Source: Gimesia benthica
GTDB taxonomy: Bacteria > Planctomycetota > Planctomycetia > Planctomycetales > Planctomycetaceae
Length of the DNA stretch: 64,000 nucleotides
Reading direction: 5' to 3'
Assembly: GCF_009720525.1 (NCBI RefSeq)
Contig: NZ_CP043930.1
Location: forward strand, 5,778,001-5,842,000
Shown: one piece after another, positions 45,201 to 51,552 of the stretch
Layout of the letters: the number at the start of each line of letters is the position of its first letter
Numbering within the stretch: the first letter of the stretch is position 1
Notes under the pieces: generated by a model
Seen by the model: the letters and a program-made list of their open reading frames with translations, nothing else
What the model was told of the DNA's origin: nothing
Database searches by the model: none
Translations under genes and position numbers: made by a program

Positions 45201-46777
45201 TGACGAATATCGCTTATAACACAGCCTACTTCTCAGCCACTTCGGTCGAATTTGGTTCGAACTTCAACTTCAACCGGACTGTGATTATTGACGATGAAGC
45301 CGGCGTTGTTCGCAACCTGGGCGGTAGCACTAACCAGGCAAACGTTGGTGGTACCGGTTACGCTCTGCTGGCTCGAATCAAGTTCGAGTCTCTGGCAGGT
45401 GACCAGGTTGAAGTAGATCCCACCGATCTGACTCTGGAACCGCTCTCTCTGGGACTGGATATCCAGAACACCGAAATCAGCATTGCTGGAGTTGGTGAAG
45501 CTGTTGTGACTGTCGGGGCTCTGCCGGAAACCGATCTGTATCCTGTGATCTACGATATCAACAACAATGATAAAATCGATTTCAAGGATCTGGTCTTCTT
45601 CACCTCTGCTTATAACCAGACTGTGATCAATGCCTCTTCCAGCTTTGCCGCGGCATTGGACTTCGATAAGAGTGGTCGGGTTGACTATCGTGACCTGACA
45701 TACCTGGCATCGAACTACAACAAGCGGAAGGGTGGAAACTCGGAAGTGATCTTCCCGACCAACTTCGGTCAGAAGTGGATCGGAACCCAACTCGAAGTCA
45801 ACAGCGGTGATGACACCATCGACGAAGTTGTGGAAGCAGCCGTAAATACCTGGGAAGCAGCACTGGGGCTGGATGAGCCTCTGGAAGTTCAGATCATCGT
45901 TCAGGACTTCGGTACTGCCCAGCTGGGTTCTGGCCAGACAACCGAATACAACGTTGACGGTGTTCCGGTTGCCGGTCGGGTGGTGATTGACAACGATGCC
46001 AACGGCTTAGGCTGGCACGTCGATGTTACCGATGCACCCACGGGTGGCAGCTACGACCTGTTTACCGTACTGCTGCACGAAATCGGACACGTTCTCGGGT
46101 TCACCCGCTACTACAGCGGATTCAATAATCTGGTCGATGACGATGGTATGGGTGGGCTGACATTCGTCGGTTCTGACTTCACCGTCGAACTGGATCCAAC
46201 AGGTCTGCACATCGAAGATCCTGCCGTTGGTGATGATCTGATGAATGACACGCTCGATCCAGGTGTCCGTAAGGCAATCTCTGATCTGGACGTCAAGATG
46301 CTGCTTGAATCGTATGCAAATGCATCCGGTGGTTCCGGCAGCGGATCTTCCAGCCCGATCTTCGGTACAAACGGTACACCGACTTCAGAGCCTGTCGAAC
46401 CGATGCTGATTCAGAGTACGGAAGCTGCTCAGACCTTCGCTGCGGAATCAACCGTCAGCCTGGCTGCACCAGTTGTGATTGCTCCGGTGAAGGAAGAAAG
46501 CACCGAAGAGAGTGGTCTTTCTCAGACCGTCTCCTACGATGCGATTCAGCCTTCACTCTACGATCAGGACCTGCTGGTAGATCGGAAGACTCTGGACGGC
46601 AGTCTGGTTGATGATCTGTATGATTCAGAATACTTTGAGAACGAATTCCAGGATATCGATGATCGGGAACTGGTCTTCGCTCATGCTGACGATGATCTGG
46701 ATCTGGTCGGTGATGCTCAACTGGACGAGGACATGATGGATGATGCCTTCACCAACTGGGAAGGTCCTCTGTTATAA
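39260..46777 (+). CDS. Giant multidomain surface protein, C-terminal fragment with metzincin, Calx-beta, cohesin-like and dockerin regions
   Basis: The product is 2,505 residues from an internal GTG that is probably not a real start; the frame is open back to the G8 run at 39146-39153. The order is: beta-helix/choice-of-anchor Q repeats (to about 570), then a metzincin-like peptidase (about 620-860) with HEVGHTLGLVHDG (His777, His781, His787) and a Met-turn candidate APIMGVGYY. A PPC-type domain follows (about 870-970, GLAAGTYYVSIEGTGEGD). More repeats follow, then three Calx-beta domains (about 1170-1510, VDFETSNGTAVAGIDYAF). A fourth CSLREA-type repeat (TSLREAINTANASPG) runs to about 1910. 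A cohesin-like sandwich (about 1920-2095) and two dockerin-type loops (YDINNNDKIDFKDL, LDFDKSGRVDYRDL) come next. A second HEIGHVLGF motif is near 2273, and the tail is acidic. A terminator follows. Confidence 0.85.
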   Translation: MTITDGFFDDNSADRDGGAIANFGVSLILSGTTVRDSEAQQFGGGLYNDQEEGTVSISQSSFINNVAVSGAGIYNQELGVINLDLSDVLQNTASSDGGGIYNTSSAIINVQRTTVDGNRALNGAGIFNDDVAQLNLFDSTISNNIAVGDGGGLYNNSFEASSVVNATISGNEAGNNGGGIFNSDEGSIEVTNATIFNNSSIAGGGIFNALDGYVTVANTIVAGNSTTSPGPDVTGDFDSRGNNLIGVGGISTGFTDGVNGDIVGTFATPVSPGLGALQDNGGATFTHELLGGSLARDAGNNFYAPTDDQRGFARLFDGDGNGSLIVDIGAFESGYIVTGFGDSVDANPGDGVSVDVNGQSTLRAAIIESNTRAGADTILLGTGVYTLSLFGLGEDSAYWGDLDITDDLTIIGAGSGKTVIDADYLDRIFEIFAGVSVSIRGVTLVNGDVTRVEDGGAILNFGNLTLEDVEIKDSLANRGGALFNNGSVIMTDSYFHNNTAIADGGAIFNNDPGTISIDLSEISFNDAENGGGIYNSTGGTLQVNDTTIDSNTATVAGGGVFVSDQASVGNGEGGDGVNVPAVNNGIVGSDPDQEPDGDYPVYNDGYVETVLPNYDYGDAETAVLSEVPPFPVADTFNLSSLPGASHTIYLDFNGHTTTGTQWNSAFGTIVTPAYDTDGDTSTFSLAEIEVIQRTWLRVVEDFAPFNVNVTTAEPPVSDLIRTDASDTRWGIRVVIGANTWYSNAGGVAYVGSFNDNVDTPTYVFNTGLIGVSEAVSHEVGHTLGLVHDGTSTLEYYDGHGSGANGWAPIMGVGYYQNLVQWSQGEYNDANNNEDDLSIITTQNGFGYRADDHASTIGFASVIVNGSASGIVERNTDVDYFQFSTTGGDVTIDPFFESPNLDILATLYDSSGTQIATSNPIGALNASFTGLAAGTYYVSIEGTGEGDVLGTGYSDYGSLGQYTISVTGQPQIVEAGDVSISNSTISNNFAGTRGGGVLNEDTIELSNVTISGNEAGKEGGGIHNTGELTINNTTIYNNTTEGSGGGIYSVATTASVEVKNTIIAGNDSLVSGDDVEGTFTSQGHNLIGTRGTSVGFINGFNDDIVGSNAQHIDPFLSPLQDNGGPTFTHALLPGSLAIDAGDNTDGVTIDQRGALRPTDTTSDIGAFEIVTPTISITDVSQVETNAGTTEFEFVVSLSNANVDEVTVDFETSNGTAVAGIDYAFTTGRVTFSAGETTQVVRVLVNGDTLVEDHETFFVNLFNAQGAAIADDQGLGTILNDEASISIDDVSLEEGPVGTTTNFNFTVSLLTPVAGVVTVDLETADISATLADSDYVQLLPQTITFDPGETEKTITVVVNGDTAIEADETFGVNLSNASSNATIADATGIGTIENDDFALLSISDVTLTEDYDGGATTIFTFTVTVSQATSADVTFDITTVDGTALAGSDYVANAINGLVIPAGMTEVTFDVVVNNDALTEPNEYFTVEIDDTFNPPLNANVLDGVGVGTIVDNGIVVDTTDDIVDPGDGLTSLREAINTANASPGVDNIILLPGIYDISIAGAGENNNATGDFDISESVNIFGQGSGTTIIDAHQLDRIFETSGGVTLNLSNMELRNGDADDGGALLAQGPTTLNQIIFRDNNSDFLGGAIVSASSLDISDALFINNHAGFQGGAIYQYTNTATVSRTTFEANTSDARAGAVYVASGATFDVSQSLFYMNESGSRGGAIFNEGTVISTNTTFSANHSGSRGGAILNEGTLTVVNNTLTDNTADQTGGGISNSAGGFVTLVNTIVAGNSGAQGNPDLGGVYDSATSFNNLVGDIGGATGLTDAVNGNIIGSLLSPVDPKLGILLDNGGPTRTHTLLFGSAAIDAGRNNGAPLVDQRGELRPVDGDNDSVAITDIGAVELKDPPAAPLFGSGGDSSVVDEQTNIQISVVKDRTVVSSNGHTFALPGNADWLDEWDSFWVEVWVDTASGFGISDVLTNIAYNTAYFSATSVEFGSNFNFNRTVIIDDEAGVVRNLGGSTNQANVGGTGYALLARIKFESLAGDQVEVDPTDLTLEPLSLGLDIQNTEISIAGVGEAVVTVGALPETDLYPVIYDINNNDKIDFKDLVFFTSAYNQTVINASSSFAAALDFDKSGRVDYRDLTYLASNYNKRKGGNSEVIFPTNFGQKWIGTQLEVNSGDDTIDEVVEAAVNTWEAALGLDEPLEVQIIVQDFGTAQLGSGQTTEYNVDGVPVAGRVVIDNDANGLGWHVDVTDAPTGGSYDLFTVLLHEIGHVLGFTRYYSGFNNLVDDDGMGGLTFVGSDFTVELDPTGLHIEDPAVGDDLMNDTLDPGVRKAISDLDVKMLLESYANASGGSGSGSSSPIFGTNGTPTSEPVEPMLIQSTEAAQTFAAESTVSLAAPVVIAPVKEESTEESGLSQTVSYDAIQPSLYDQDLLVDRKTLDGSLVDDLYDSEYFENEFQDIDDRELVFAHADDDLDLVGDAQLDEDMMDDAFTNWEGPLL

Positions 46778-46825
46778 AAGACAGTTTTCAATCGTTCCTC
46801 AGGGAGTGAAATGAAACTTTGAGAT

Positions 46826-46868
46826 ATGCCCCTTTGCAGCAGATGACTGTTGCGGAGGGGCATTTTTT
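46826..46868 (+). terminator. Rho-independent terminator after the giant gene
   Basis: ATGCCCCTTTGCA (46826-46838) pairs with TGCGGAGGGGCAT (46851-46863), a 13-bp stem with two G-U pairs, followed by a run of T. It lies about 50 bases after the stop codon. Confidence 0.85.
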
Positions 46869-47002
46869 ATTTCTGGAGTAGTCCGCCGGCGCATCTTTCC
46901 TCCAGGGGGCAGGGCGGTAAGATATGAAGTGTGAGTTCCCTGTACGCCGGTGCCGCGTTCGGGGTACTGTCAGACCTTTCCGCTTGAGAGGAGATGTAGA
47001 TC

Positions 47003-47788
47003 TTGAATCGTACGAAACTGGTCATTGCAGGCTGCCTGCTGGGGTTGAGTCTCGCCTCAAGCGCTATGGAACAGCTGCAGGCAGCAGAATGGGGGAACTT
47101 AACCGGGCAGTTCAAGTTTACCGGCGAGCGACAGACACCTGCGAAACTCGATATTAACCGGGATCAGGAGATCTGTGGTAAATTCGACGAGCTGATTGTC
47201 GATCAGAGTCTGGTCACCGGGAAAGACGGAGGGCTGGCGAATGTATTTATCTACCTGCGGGAATCCCGTATGCAGGAAGCACAGATCCATTCATCCTATG
47301 ACAAGCTGCCTGCGTCGGTCACCATCGAAAACAAAAGTTGCATCTTTCAGCCGCATGTCGCAGGGCTGTGGGTCAAACGTCAGAAGCTGCAGGCCGTCAA
47401 TAAAGATCTGTGTGCGCACGGCTTTCAGGTGAAGGCTTATCGTAATATGAGCCTGAATCAACTCTTGCCCCCCGGAGAAAAACTCGACCATCAGTTCGAG
47501 CATGGTGAGAAGCTCCCGCTGCGGATGAGCTGCAGCATTCATCCCTGGCAGGAAGGCTGGCTGGTGGCTTTGGATCATCCTTACTTTGCGACTTCAGATG
47601 ATTCGGGACGATTCCAGATTCAGAATCTGCCTGTGGGCGAATGGGAGTTCCAGCTCTGGCATGAAAAAGCAGGATATCTGGCCGCCCGGGATGATTGGAA
47701 ACGGGGACGCTTCAAGCTTAAAATTAAACCCGGTACGACAGACCTGGGAGTGATCCCGGTTGCGCCCGCATTACTCACTGGCAAGTAA
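47003..47788 (+). CDS. Secreted cupredoxin/carboxypeptidase-regulatory-like protein, TTG start
   Basis: The product is 261 residues. The TTG at 47003 is supported by AGGAG about 10 bases upstream and by the signal peptide it starts (MNRTKLVIAGCLLGLSLASS, cleavage near LQAAEW). The next ATG would remove the signal. The mature protein begins GNLTGQFKFTGERQTPAKLD and has segments typical of planctomycete cupredoxin-like/methylamine-utilisation-type proteins (VIDQ-like region LIVDQSLVTGKDGGLANVFI, CSIHPWQEGWLVALDHPYFA, FQIQNLPVGEWEFQLWHEKA). The CSIHPW segment and nearby His residues could bind copper, which is inference. It lies 13 bases before the exonuclease-like gene, probably as an operon. 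Confidence 0.75.
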   Translation: MNRTKLVIAGCLLGLSLASSAMEQLQAAEWGNLTGQFKFTGERQTPAKLDINRDQEICGKFDELIVDQSLVTGKDGGLANVFIYLRESRMQEAQIHSSYDKLPASVTIENKSCIFQPHVAGLWVKRQKLQAVNKDLCAHGFQVKAYRNMSLNQLLPPGEKLDHQFEHGEKLPLRMSCSIHPWQEGWLVALDHPYFATSDDSGRFQIQNLPVGEWEFQLWHEKAGYLAARDDWKRGRFKLKIKPGTTDLGVIPVAPALLTGK

Positions 47789-47801
47789 AATCAAATCAAA
47801 C

Positions 47802-48551
47802 ATGCGACTGTTGAGCTATAACATTCATAAAGGGATCGGCGGGCGTGACCGTCGATATCAACTGGAACGGGTGATCGGTGTCATCGAGCAGGAAAATCCG
47901 GATATCATCTGCCTGCACGAGGTCGACCGGAATGTGAAACGTTCCCGCTTTAATAATCAGCCAAAGATCTTTGCTGATTACTTCAATATGCCGGAATCGC
48001 TGTATCAGCTGAATGTCAAGCTGAAGACAGGGGGCTACGGCAATCTGATCCTTTCCCGCTGGTCGTTCCTGTCACAGCATCAGATCTCGCTGACCAATAA
48101 GTGGCGGAAAGCGCGCGGTGCCCAGATTGTGTTGATCGACTCTCCTGAGGGGCCCTTTCAACTGGTGAACTTCCACCTCGGACTGGCTGAAAAAGAGCGG
48201 CACTGGCAGATCAATCATCTGCTGACGCATCGACTGTTTCGGGAAGGGAACGATCATCCTTCGCTGATCGTGGGAGACACCAACGACTGGCGGAATACTC
48301 TGGCGAATGGAAAGTTCTCTGAATATGAATATCAGGAAGTGACGAGCCCGCCGTCCCGCTTTCGGTCGTTTCCTGCGTATATGCCTGTGGGGACGCTGGA
48401 TAAAGCGTTTATTCGCGGTGAGATCGGTGTAAAGCAGGCCAGACTGGCGCGGTCTCAACTTTCACGACAGGCTTCCGATCATCTGCCCCTGGTGATTGAC
48501 TTTCATTTGAATGAGCATGCCAGCGAATGGATAAAAAAAGCAGGGCAATGA
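47802..48551 (+). CDS. Endonuclease/exonuclease/phosphatase family protein
   Basis: The product is 249 residues from the ATG at 47802, giving MRLLSYNIHKGIGGRDRRYQ, the usual start for this family. An in-frame TTG at 47760 would overlap the previous gene. Active-site motifs are SYNIHKG (Asn), ICLHEVDRN (metal-binding Glu), LVNFHLGL (His), IVGDTNDW (Asp-x-Asn) and the terminal SDHLPLVID (catalytic Asp-His). No signal peptide is seen, so it is likely a cytoplasmic Mg-dependent phosphodiesterase or nuclease; the substrate is unknown. No good ribosome-binding site is visible, so translation may be coupled to the preceding gene. Confidence 0.85.
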   Translation: MRLLSYNIHKGIGGRDRRYQLERVIGVIEQENPDIICLHEVDRNVKRSRFNNQPKIFADYFNMPESLYQLNVKLKTGGYGNLILSRWSFLSQHQISLTNKWRKARGAQIVLIDSPEGPFQLVNFHLGLAEKERHWQINHLLTHRLFREGNDHPSLIVGDTNDWRNTLANGKFSEYEYQEVTSPPSRFRSFPAYMPVGTLDKAFIRGEIGVKQARLARSQLSRQASDHLPLVIDFHLNEHASEWIKKAGQ

Positions 48552-48574
48552 CCATTGTCATTACCCTGCTTTTA
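48539..48574. terminator. Bidirectional terminator overlapping the end of the exonuclease-like gene
   Basis: AGCAGGGCAATGAC (48539-48552) and GTCATTACCCTGCT (48557-48570) form a 14-bp stem with one mismatch. There is an A-run on the left and T-run on the right. It overlaps the stop codon and serves the convergent cytochrome gene as well. Confidence 0.8.
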
Positions 48575-48641
48575 ATATTTGAACTTCAGTCATTCCGACT
48601 CAATGTTGGAAAAACTGCGGTCAGCAACTCCGTGGAGTGAA

Positions 48642-49016
48642 TTACTCTTTTACTTCTCCAACGGGAGGCAGTTCGTCTTTTTCGATGTAGTCACCAAAAG
48701 TTTTACCTTCGGTGGGGCTGGGCATCTTTTCAGCATCTTTGAGTGCTTTGACGATCTTGTCTTTGTCAGTTTCTTTCCGCTTTGACAGACCTTTACCAAC
48801 GGCCTGACCGTAGGCACTCTTTTCTTTCTTGGTCTTGCCAGGGTGGCAGATGCCGCATTTCTTGTCGATCAGCATTTTGGAGTCAGGGTATGTTTCTGCC
48901 CAGATTTTTTTGAAGTTAGGACGAGCTTCAACCTGCTTTTCACCACAGATCAGAGTCAGTCCGGCGATCGCCAGGCCAAACATCAATGCTACTTTTACGT
49001 TCATCATTTTCCGCAT
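48642..49016 (-). CDS. Small secreted monohaem c-type cytochrome-like protein
   Basis: The product is 124 residues from the ATG at 49016, chosen because GAGG lies 7 bases upstream. An in-frame ATG at 49028 overlaps that site. A signal peptide (MRKMMNVKVALMFGLAIAGL, cleavage near QVEARP) is followed by a single haem motif C54-G-I-C57-H58 in LIDKKCGICHPGKTKKEKSA. A possible distal Met occurs in DAEKMPSPTEGKTFGDY. The protein is Lys-rich. It is probably a periplasmic electron carrier; its partner is not identifiable from the neighbours. Confidence 0.8.
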   Translation of the reverse strand: MRKMMNVKVALMFGLAIAGLTLICGEKQVEARPNFKKIWAETYPDSKMLIDKKCGICHPGKTKKEKSAYGQAVGKGLSKRKETDKDKIVKALKDAEKMPSPTEGKTFGDYIEKDELPPVGEVKE

Positions 49017-49552
49017 AAAATTCCTCATATTCTTCTAAAAAGTAAGTGACAGTTAACTTAAGAAGCTCCCGGCTTGAGCCAGCCAGAAACCTCGGTCAGT
49101 GGTTGCCCCGTATCACAAGAAGTTCGAGTTTTTCAAATCACAACAAATTGTGTAACTACATTAGAATACTCATTTTCCACGCTGTCAACGCACTCAAGGA
49201 AATCGAATCAAGAATGTCTCATTTGAAAAATTCTGATTTATCAATCTTTTTATCTCCGGCAAAAACGTGTTTATCCTGAATGAATCAGGTCTTCAGTGGG
49301 ATACCGGGGATCAGGAGTGGTAAGGTTGTAAGTTGTTTTAGGTGTTGATCTTAGTGAAGTAGTTGGTAGGATGGATTGAACTTGGTTGGGATCTGTGTGT
49401 ATGTCTTCTGCAGTTCCATACGTCATTATAAGGTTCAGCGTTGGGGATTTTAAAGAATTTTTTTCGAATAATTGTCCCGCCTGATTCATTCCCCTGGCGG
49501 CGTTCATTCGAATTGAGGCCATTGATCGCACTCGTATCAAAAGGAGTTCATC
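49017..49552. other. Divergent intergenic region before the sulfatase gene
   Basis: No convincing gene. The segment about 49310-49420 is conspicuously G/T-rich on the plus strand (for example GTTGTAAGTTGTTTTAGGTG), unlike the neighbouring sequence. I cannot assign a function. The sulfatase start is fixed by AAGGAG at 49541-49546. Confidence 0.5.
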
Positions 49553-50875
49553 GTGAAGCTGTGTAGAAACCTGTTGCTGGTGGTACTGGTGGTCTGGGGG
49601 GCTTGCGCTGCTCCGCGGAATGTCCTGGCTGAAGCCGCGTCCCGTCCGAATATTGTGATGATCATTTCCGATGATCAGGCCTGGAACGATTACGGTTTCA
49701 TGGGGCATGAAAAGATTAAAACCCCGAATCTGGACAAGCTGGCGGCGGAGAGTGCCGTCTTCAAGCGTGGTTATGTTCCGACCAGCCTGTGTCGCCCCAG
49801 TCTGATGACGATGATTACCGGTCTGTATCCGCATCAGAATATGATTACGGGGAATGATCCTCCCAAAGGCATGGATCGCCAGAAACTGCTGAAACATGTT
49901 CGCGCTGTTGACTGCCTGCCTCAAATGCTGGGCAAACTGGGATACAAGAGTTATCAGTGTGGCAAATGGTGGGAAGGCAATCCCAGTCTGGCCGGCTTCA
50001 CTTCGGCGATGACACATGGCGACCCCAAACGGGGAGGACGTCATGGTGACCTGGGTTTGAAGATCGGTCGGGAGGGGATGAAACCCGTTTATCAGTTCAT
50101 TGATGAATGCAAAGATGATCCTTTCTTTCTGTGGTATGCCCCCTTCCTGCCCCACACTCCTCACAATCCACCTCAGCGGATTCTGAAGAAATACCTTAAT
50201 CCGGAAACTCCAGTAGAGCTGTCCTATTATTACGCGATGGTTGAGTGGTTCGACGAAACCTGCGGACAACTGCTGGACTACCTGGATCAGAAACAGCTGT
50301 CGGACAACACAATAGTTGTCTACGTGACGGACAACGGCTGGATCCAGTATGTGCCTGAATCCGAGGCGGAACGCAAGAAAATGAAACGTCGTTTCCGTTA
50401 TGCCCCCAAGTCGAAGCGGAGTCCCTATGATGGCGGTCTCAGGACACCCATCCTGCTTCGCTGGCCGGGGAAAATCAAACCGGCAGAGTATGATACGTTG
50501 GTGAGCAGCATCGATCTGGCACCAACAATTCTGGATGCCGTCGGTTTAAAACCGACCAAAGCCATGGAAGGGATCAATCTGCTGCAGGTGATTCAGAACG
50601 GTGGCAAGACTGACCGCAAAGCGATTTTCGGCGAGATCTTCGAGCACGATATGGTCGACATTGATGCTCCCGTCACGAGTCTGAAATATCGCTGGTGTAT
50701 CGAAGGGGAATGGAAAGCGATCTTCCCCGGACCCCGGCTGAGTGAAGAAAAGCCCGAGTTATATAACCTGGCGCAGGATCCGTTTGAGCAGCACAATGCC
50801 GCGGCTGCGCATCCGGAACTGGTTCAACAGCTGTTGAAGCAGACCAATGCCTGGTGGAATGTTCCCGCAAATTAA
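49553..50875 (+). CDS. Secreted sulfatase (arylsulfatase family) with CRPSL active-site motif
   Basis: The product is 440 residues, starting at a GTG with AAGGAG six bases upstream. A signal peptide (MKLCRNLLLVVLVVWGACAA, cleavage near VLAEAA) is followed by the sulfatase fold. Metal-site motif PNIVMIISDDQAWNDYG, active-site segment SLCRPSLMTMITGLYPHQN, CGKWWEGNPSLAG, LWYAPFLPHTPHNPP and VTDNGWIQYV are present. The residue converted to formylglycine in the family would be Cys80. The usual recognition pattern is C-x-P-x-R, but here it reads C80-R-P-S-L84, so the Arg is replaced by Leu. Sulfatases of planctomycetes remove sulfate from marine algal polysaccharides. A hairpin terminator follows. 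Confidence 0.88.
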   Translation: MKLCRNLLLVVLVVWGACAAPRNVLAEAASRPNIVMIISDDQAWNDYGFMGHEKIKTPNLDKLAAESAVFKRGYVPTSLCRPSLMTMITGLYPHQNMITGNDPPKGMDRQKLLKHVRAVDCLPQMLGKLGYKSYQCGKWWEGNPSLAGFTSAMTHGDPKRGGRHGDLGLKIGREGMKPVYQFIDECKDDPFFLWYAPFLPHTPHNPPQRILKKYLNPETPVELSYYYAMVEWFDETCGQLLDYLDQKQLSDNTIVVYVTDNGWIQYVPESEAERKKMKRRFRYAPKSKRSPYDGGLRTPILLRWPGKIKPAEYDTLVSSIDLAPTILDAVGLKPTKAMEGINLLQVIQNGGKTDRKAIFGEIFEHDMVDIDAPVTSLKYRWCIEGEWKAIFPGPRLSEEKPELYNLAQDPFEQHNAAAAHPELVQQLLKQTNAWWNVPAN

Positions 50876-50894
50876 GCGATGAACTAAAACGATT

Positions 50895-50931
50895 ACCCGG
50901 GCAGATCGAGGGTTCGATCTGTCCGGGTTTC
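50895..50931. terminator. Hairpin terminator after the sulfatase
   Basis: ACCCGGGCAGATCGA (50895-50909) and TCGATCTGTCCGGGT (50914-50928) give a 15-bp stem with one G-U pair and a 4-base loop, then TTTCT. The convergent small-protein gene can also use it. Confidence 0.75.
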
Positions 50932-50964
50932 TCACGCCACTTTTAAAGAACAGGAGATACGGGA

Positions 50965-51285
50965 TTAGTGATGATCCCAGTGTCCTGACTGATGATAGTC
51001 GTAGTGACCGGGCTGGTAGTGGTAATGATTTCGATGACGGTAGAATCCACCGGGATGATAGTCGTAATGACTGGTATCATGCCAGTAAGAGTGGCGTCGG
51101 CCGTGATAGTAGGGACGAACGTTATGTGAGCGATACCGGCCGCGGTATCCACCGTAATTACTGTAGCCGTATCCGTTACCCAGATTCAGGCTGAAATTAA
51201 CTCCCCCCGCTTCCGCTGTGGAGGCACTGCCGAGCATTGCAAATCCGCCAGCCAGAGCAACGCAAACGATCATGAACTTTTTCAT
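50965..51285 (-). CDS. Small secreted His/Tyr/Gly-rich protein
   Basis: The product is 106 residues with a signal peptide (MKKFMIVCVALAGGFAMLGS, cleavage near TAEAGG). The mature part starts VNFSLNLGNGYGYSNYGGYR and then becomes extremely rich in His, Tyr and Gly, with about 14 His in the last 55 residues (HYHYQPGHYDYHQSGHWDHH). Imperfect short repeats around HYDYHPGG and HYDYHQSG are visible. Such tails can bind Zn, Cu or Ni, which is inference. No Cys. It is probably an independently transcribed exported protein between two terminators or gaps. Confidence 0.72.
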   Translation of the reverse strand: MKKFMIVCVALAGGFAMLGSASTAEAGGVNFSLNLGNGYGYSNYGGYRGRYRSHNVRPYYHGRRHSYWHDTSHYDYHPGGFYRHRNHYHYQPGHYDYHQSGHWDHH

Positions 51286-51552
51286 CTTTCCATTCCTTAA
51301 AAGAGATTACGGTTGTTTTTGAATCTGCGACCGCGTCTAAGGAATGTTAAAAAGCATCGATTGTGCCAATTAAACTGATTGGGTTGTAAGTGGCTTCTAT
51401 AATTGACTTTAATGGGATGCGGACGCGTCGGAGCGATTTACGGTCTGTGATCATTATGATAAAAGCGCCCTCAGAGTGACCCCAGAAATGGGAACGTACC
51501 GGCAGATCCTGCCTGTGAACTTAAGCAGCGAATCGCAAATCTGCGCCTGAAT

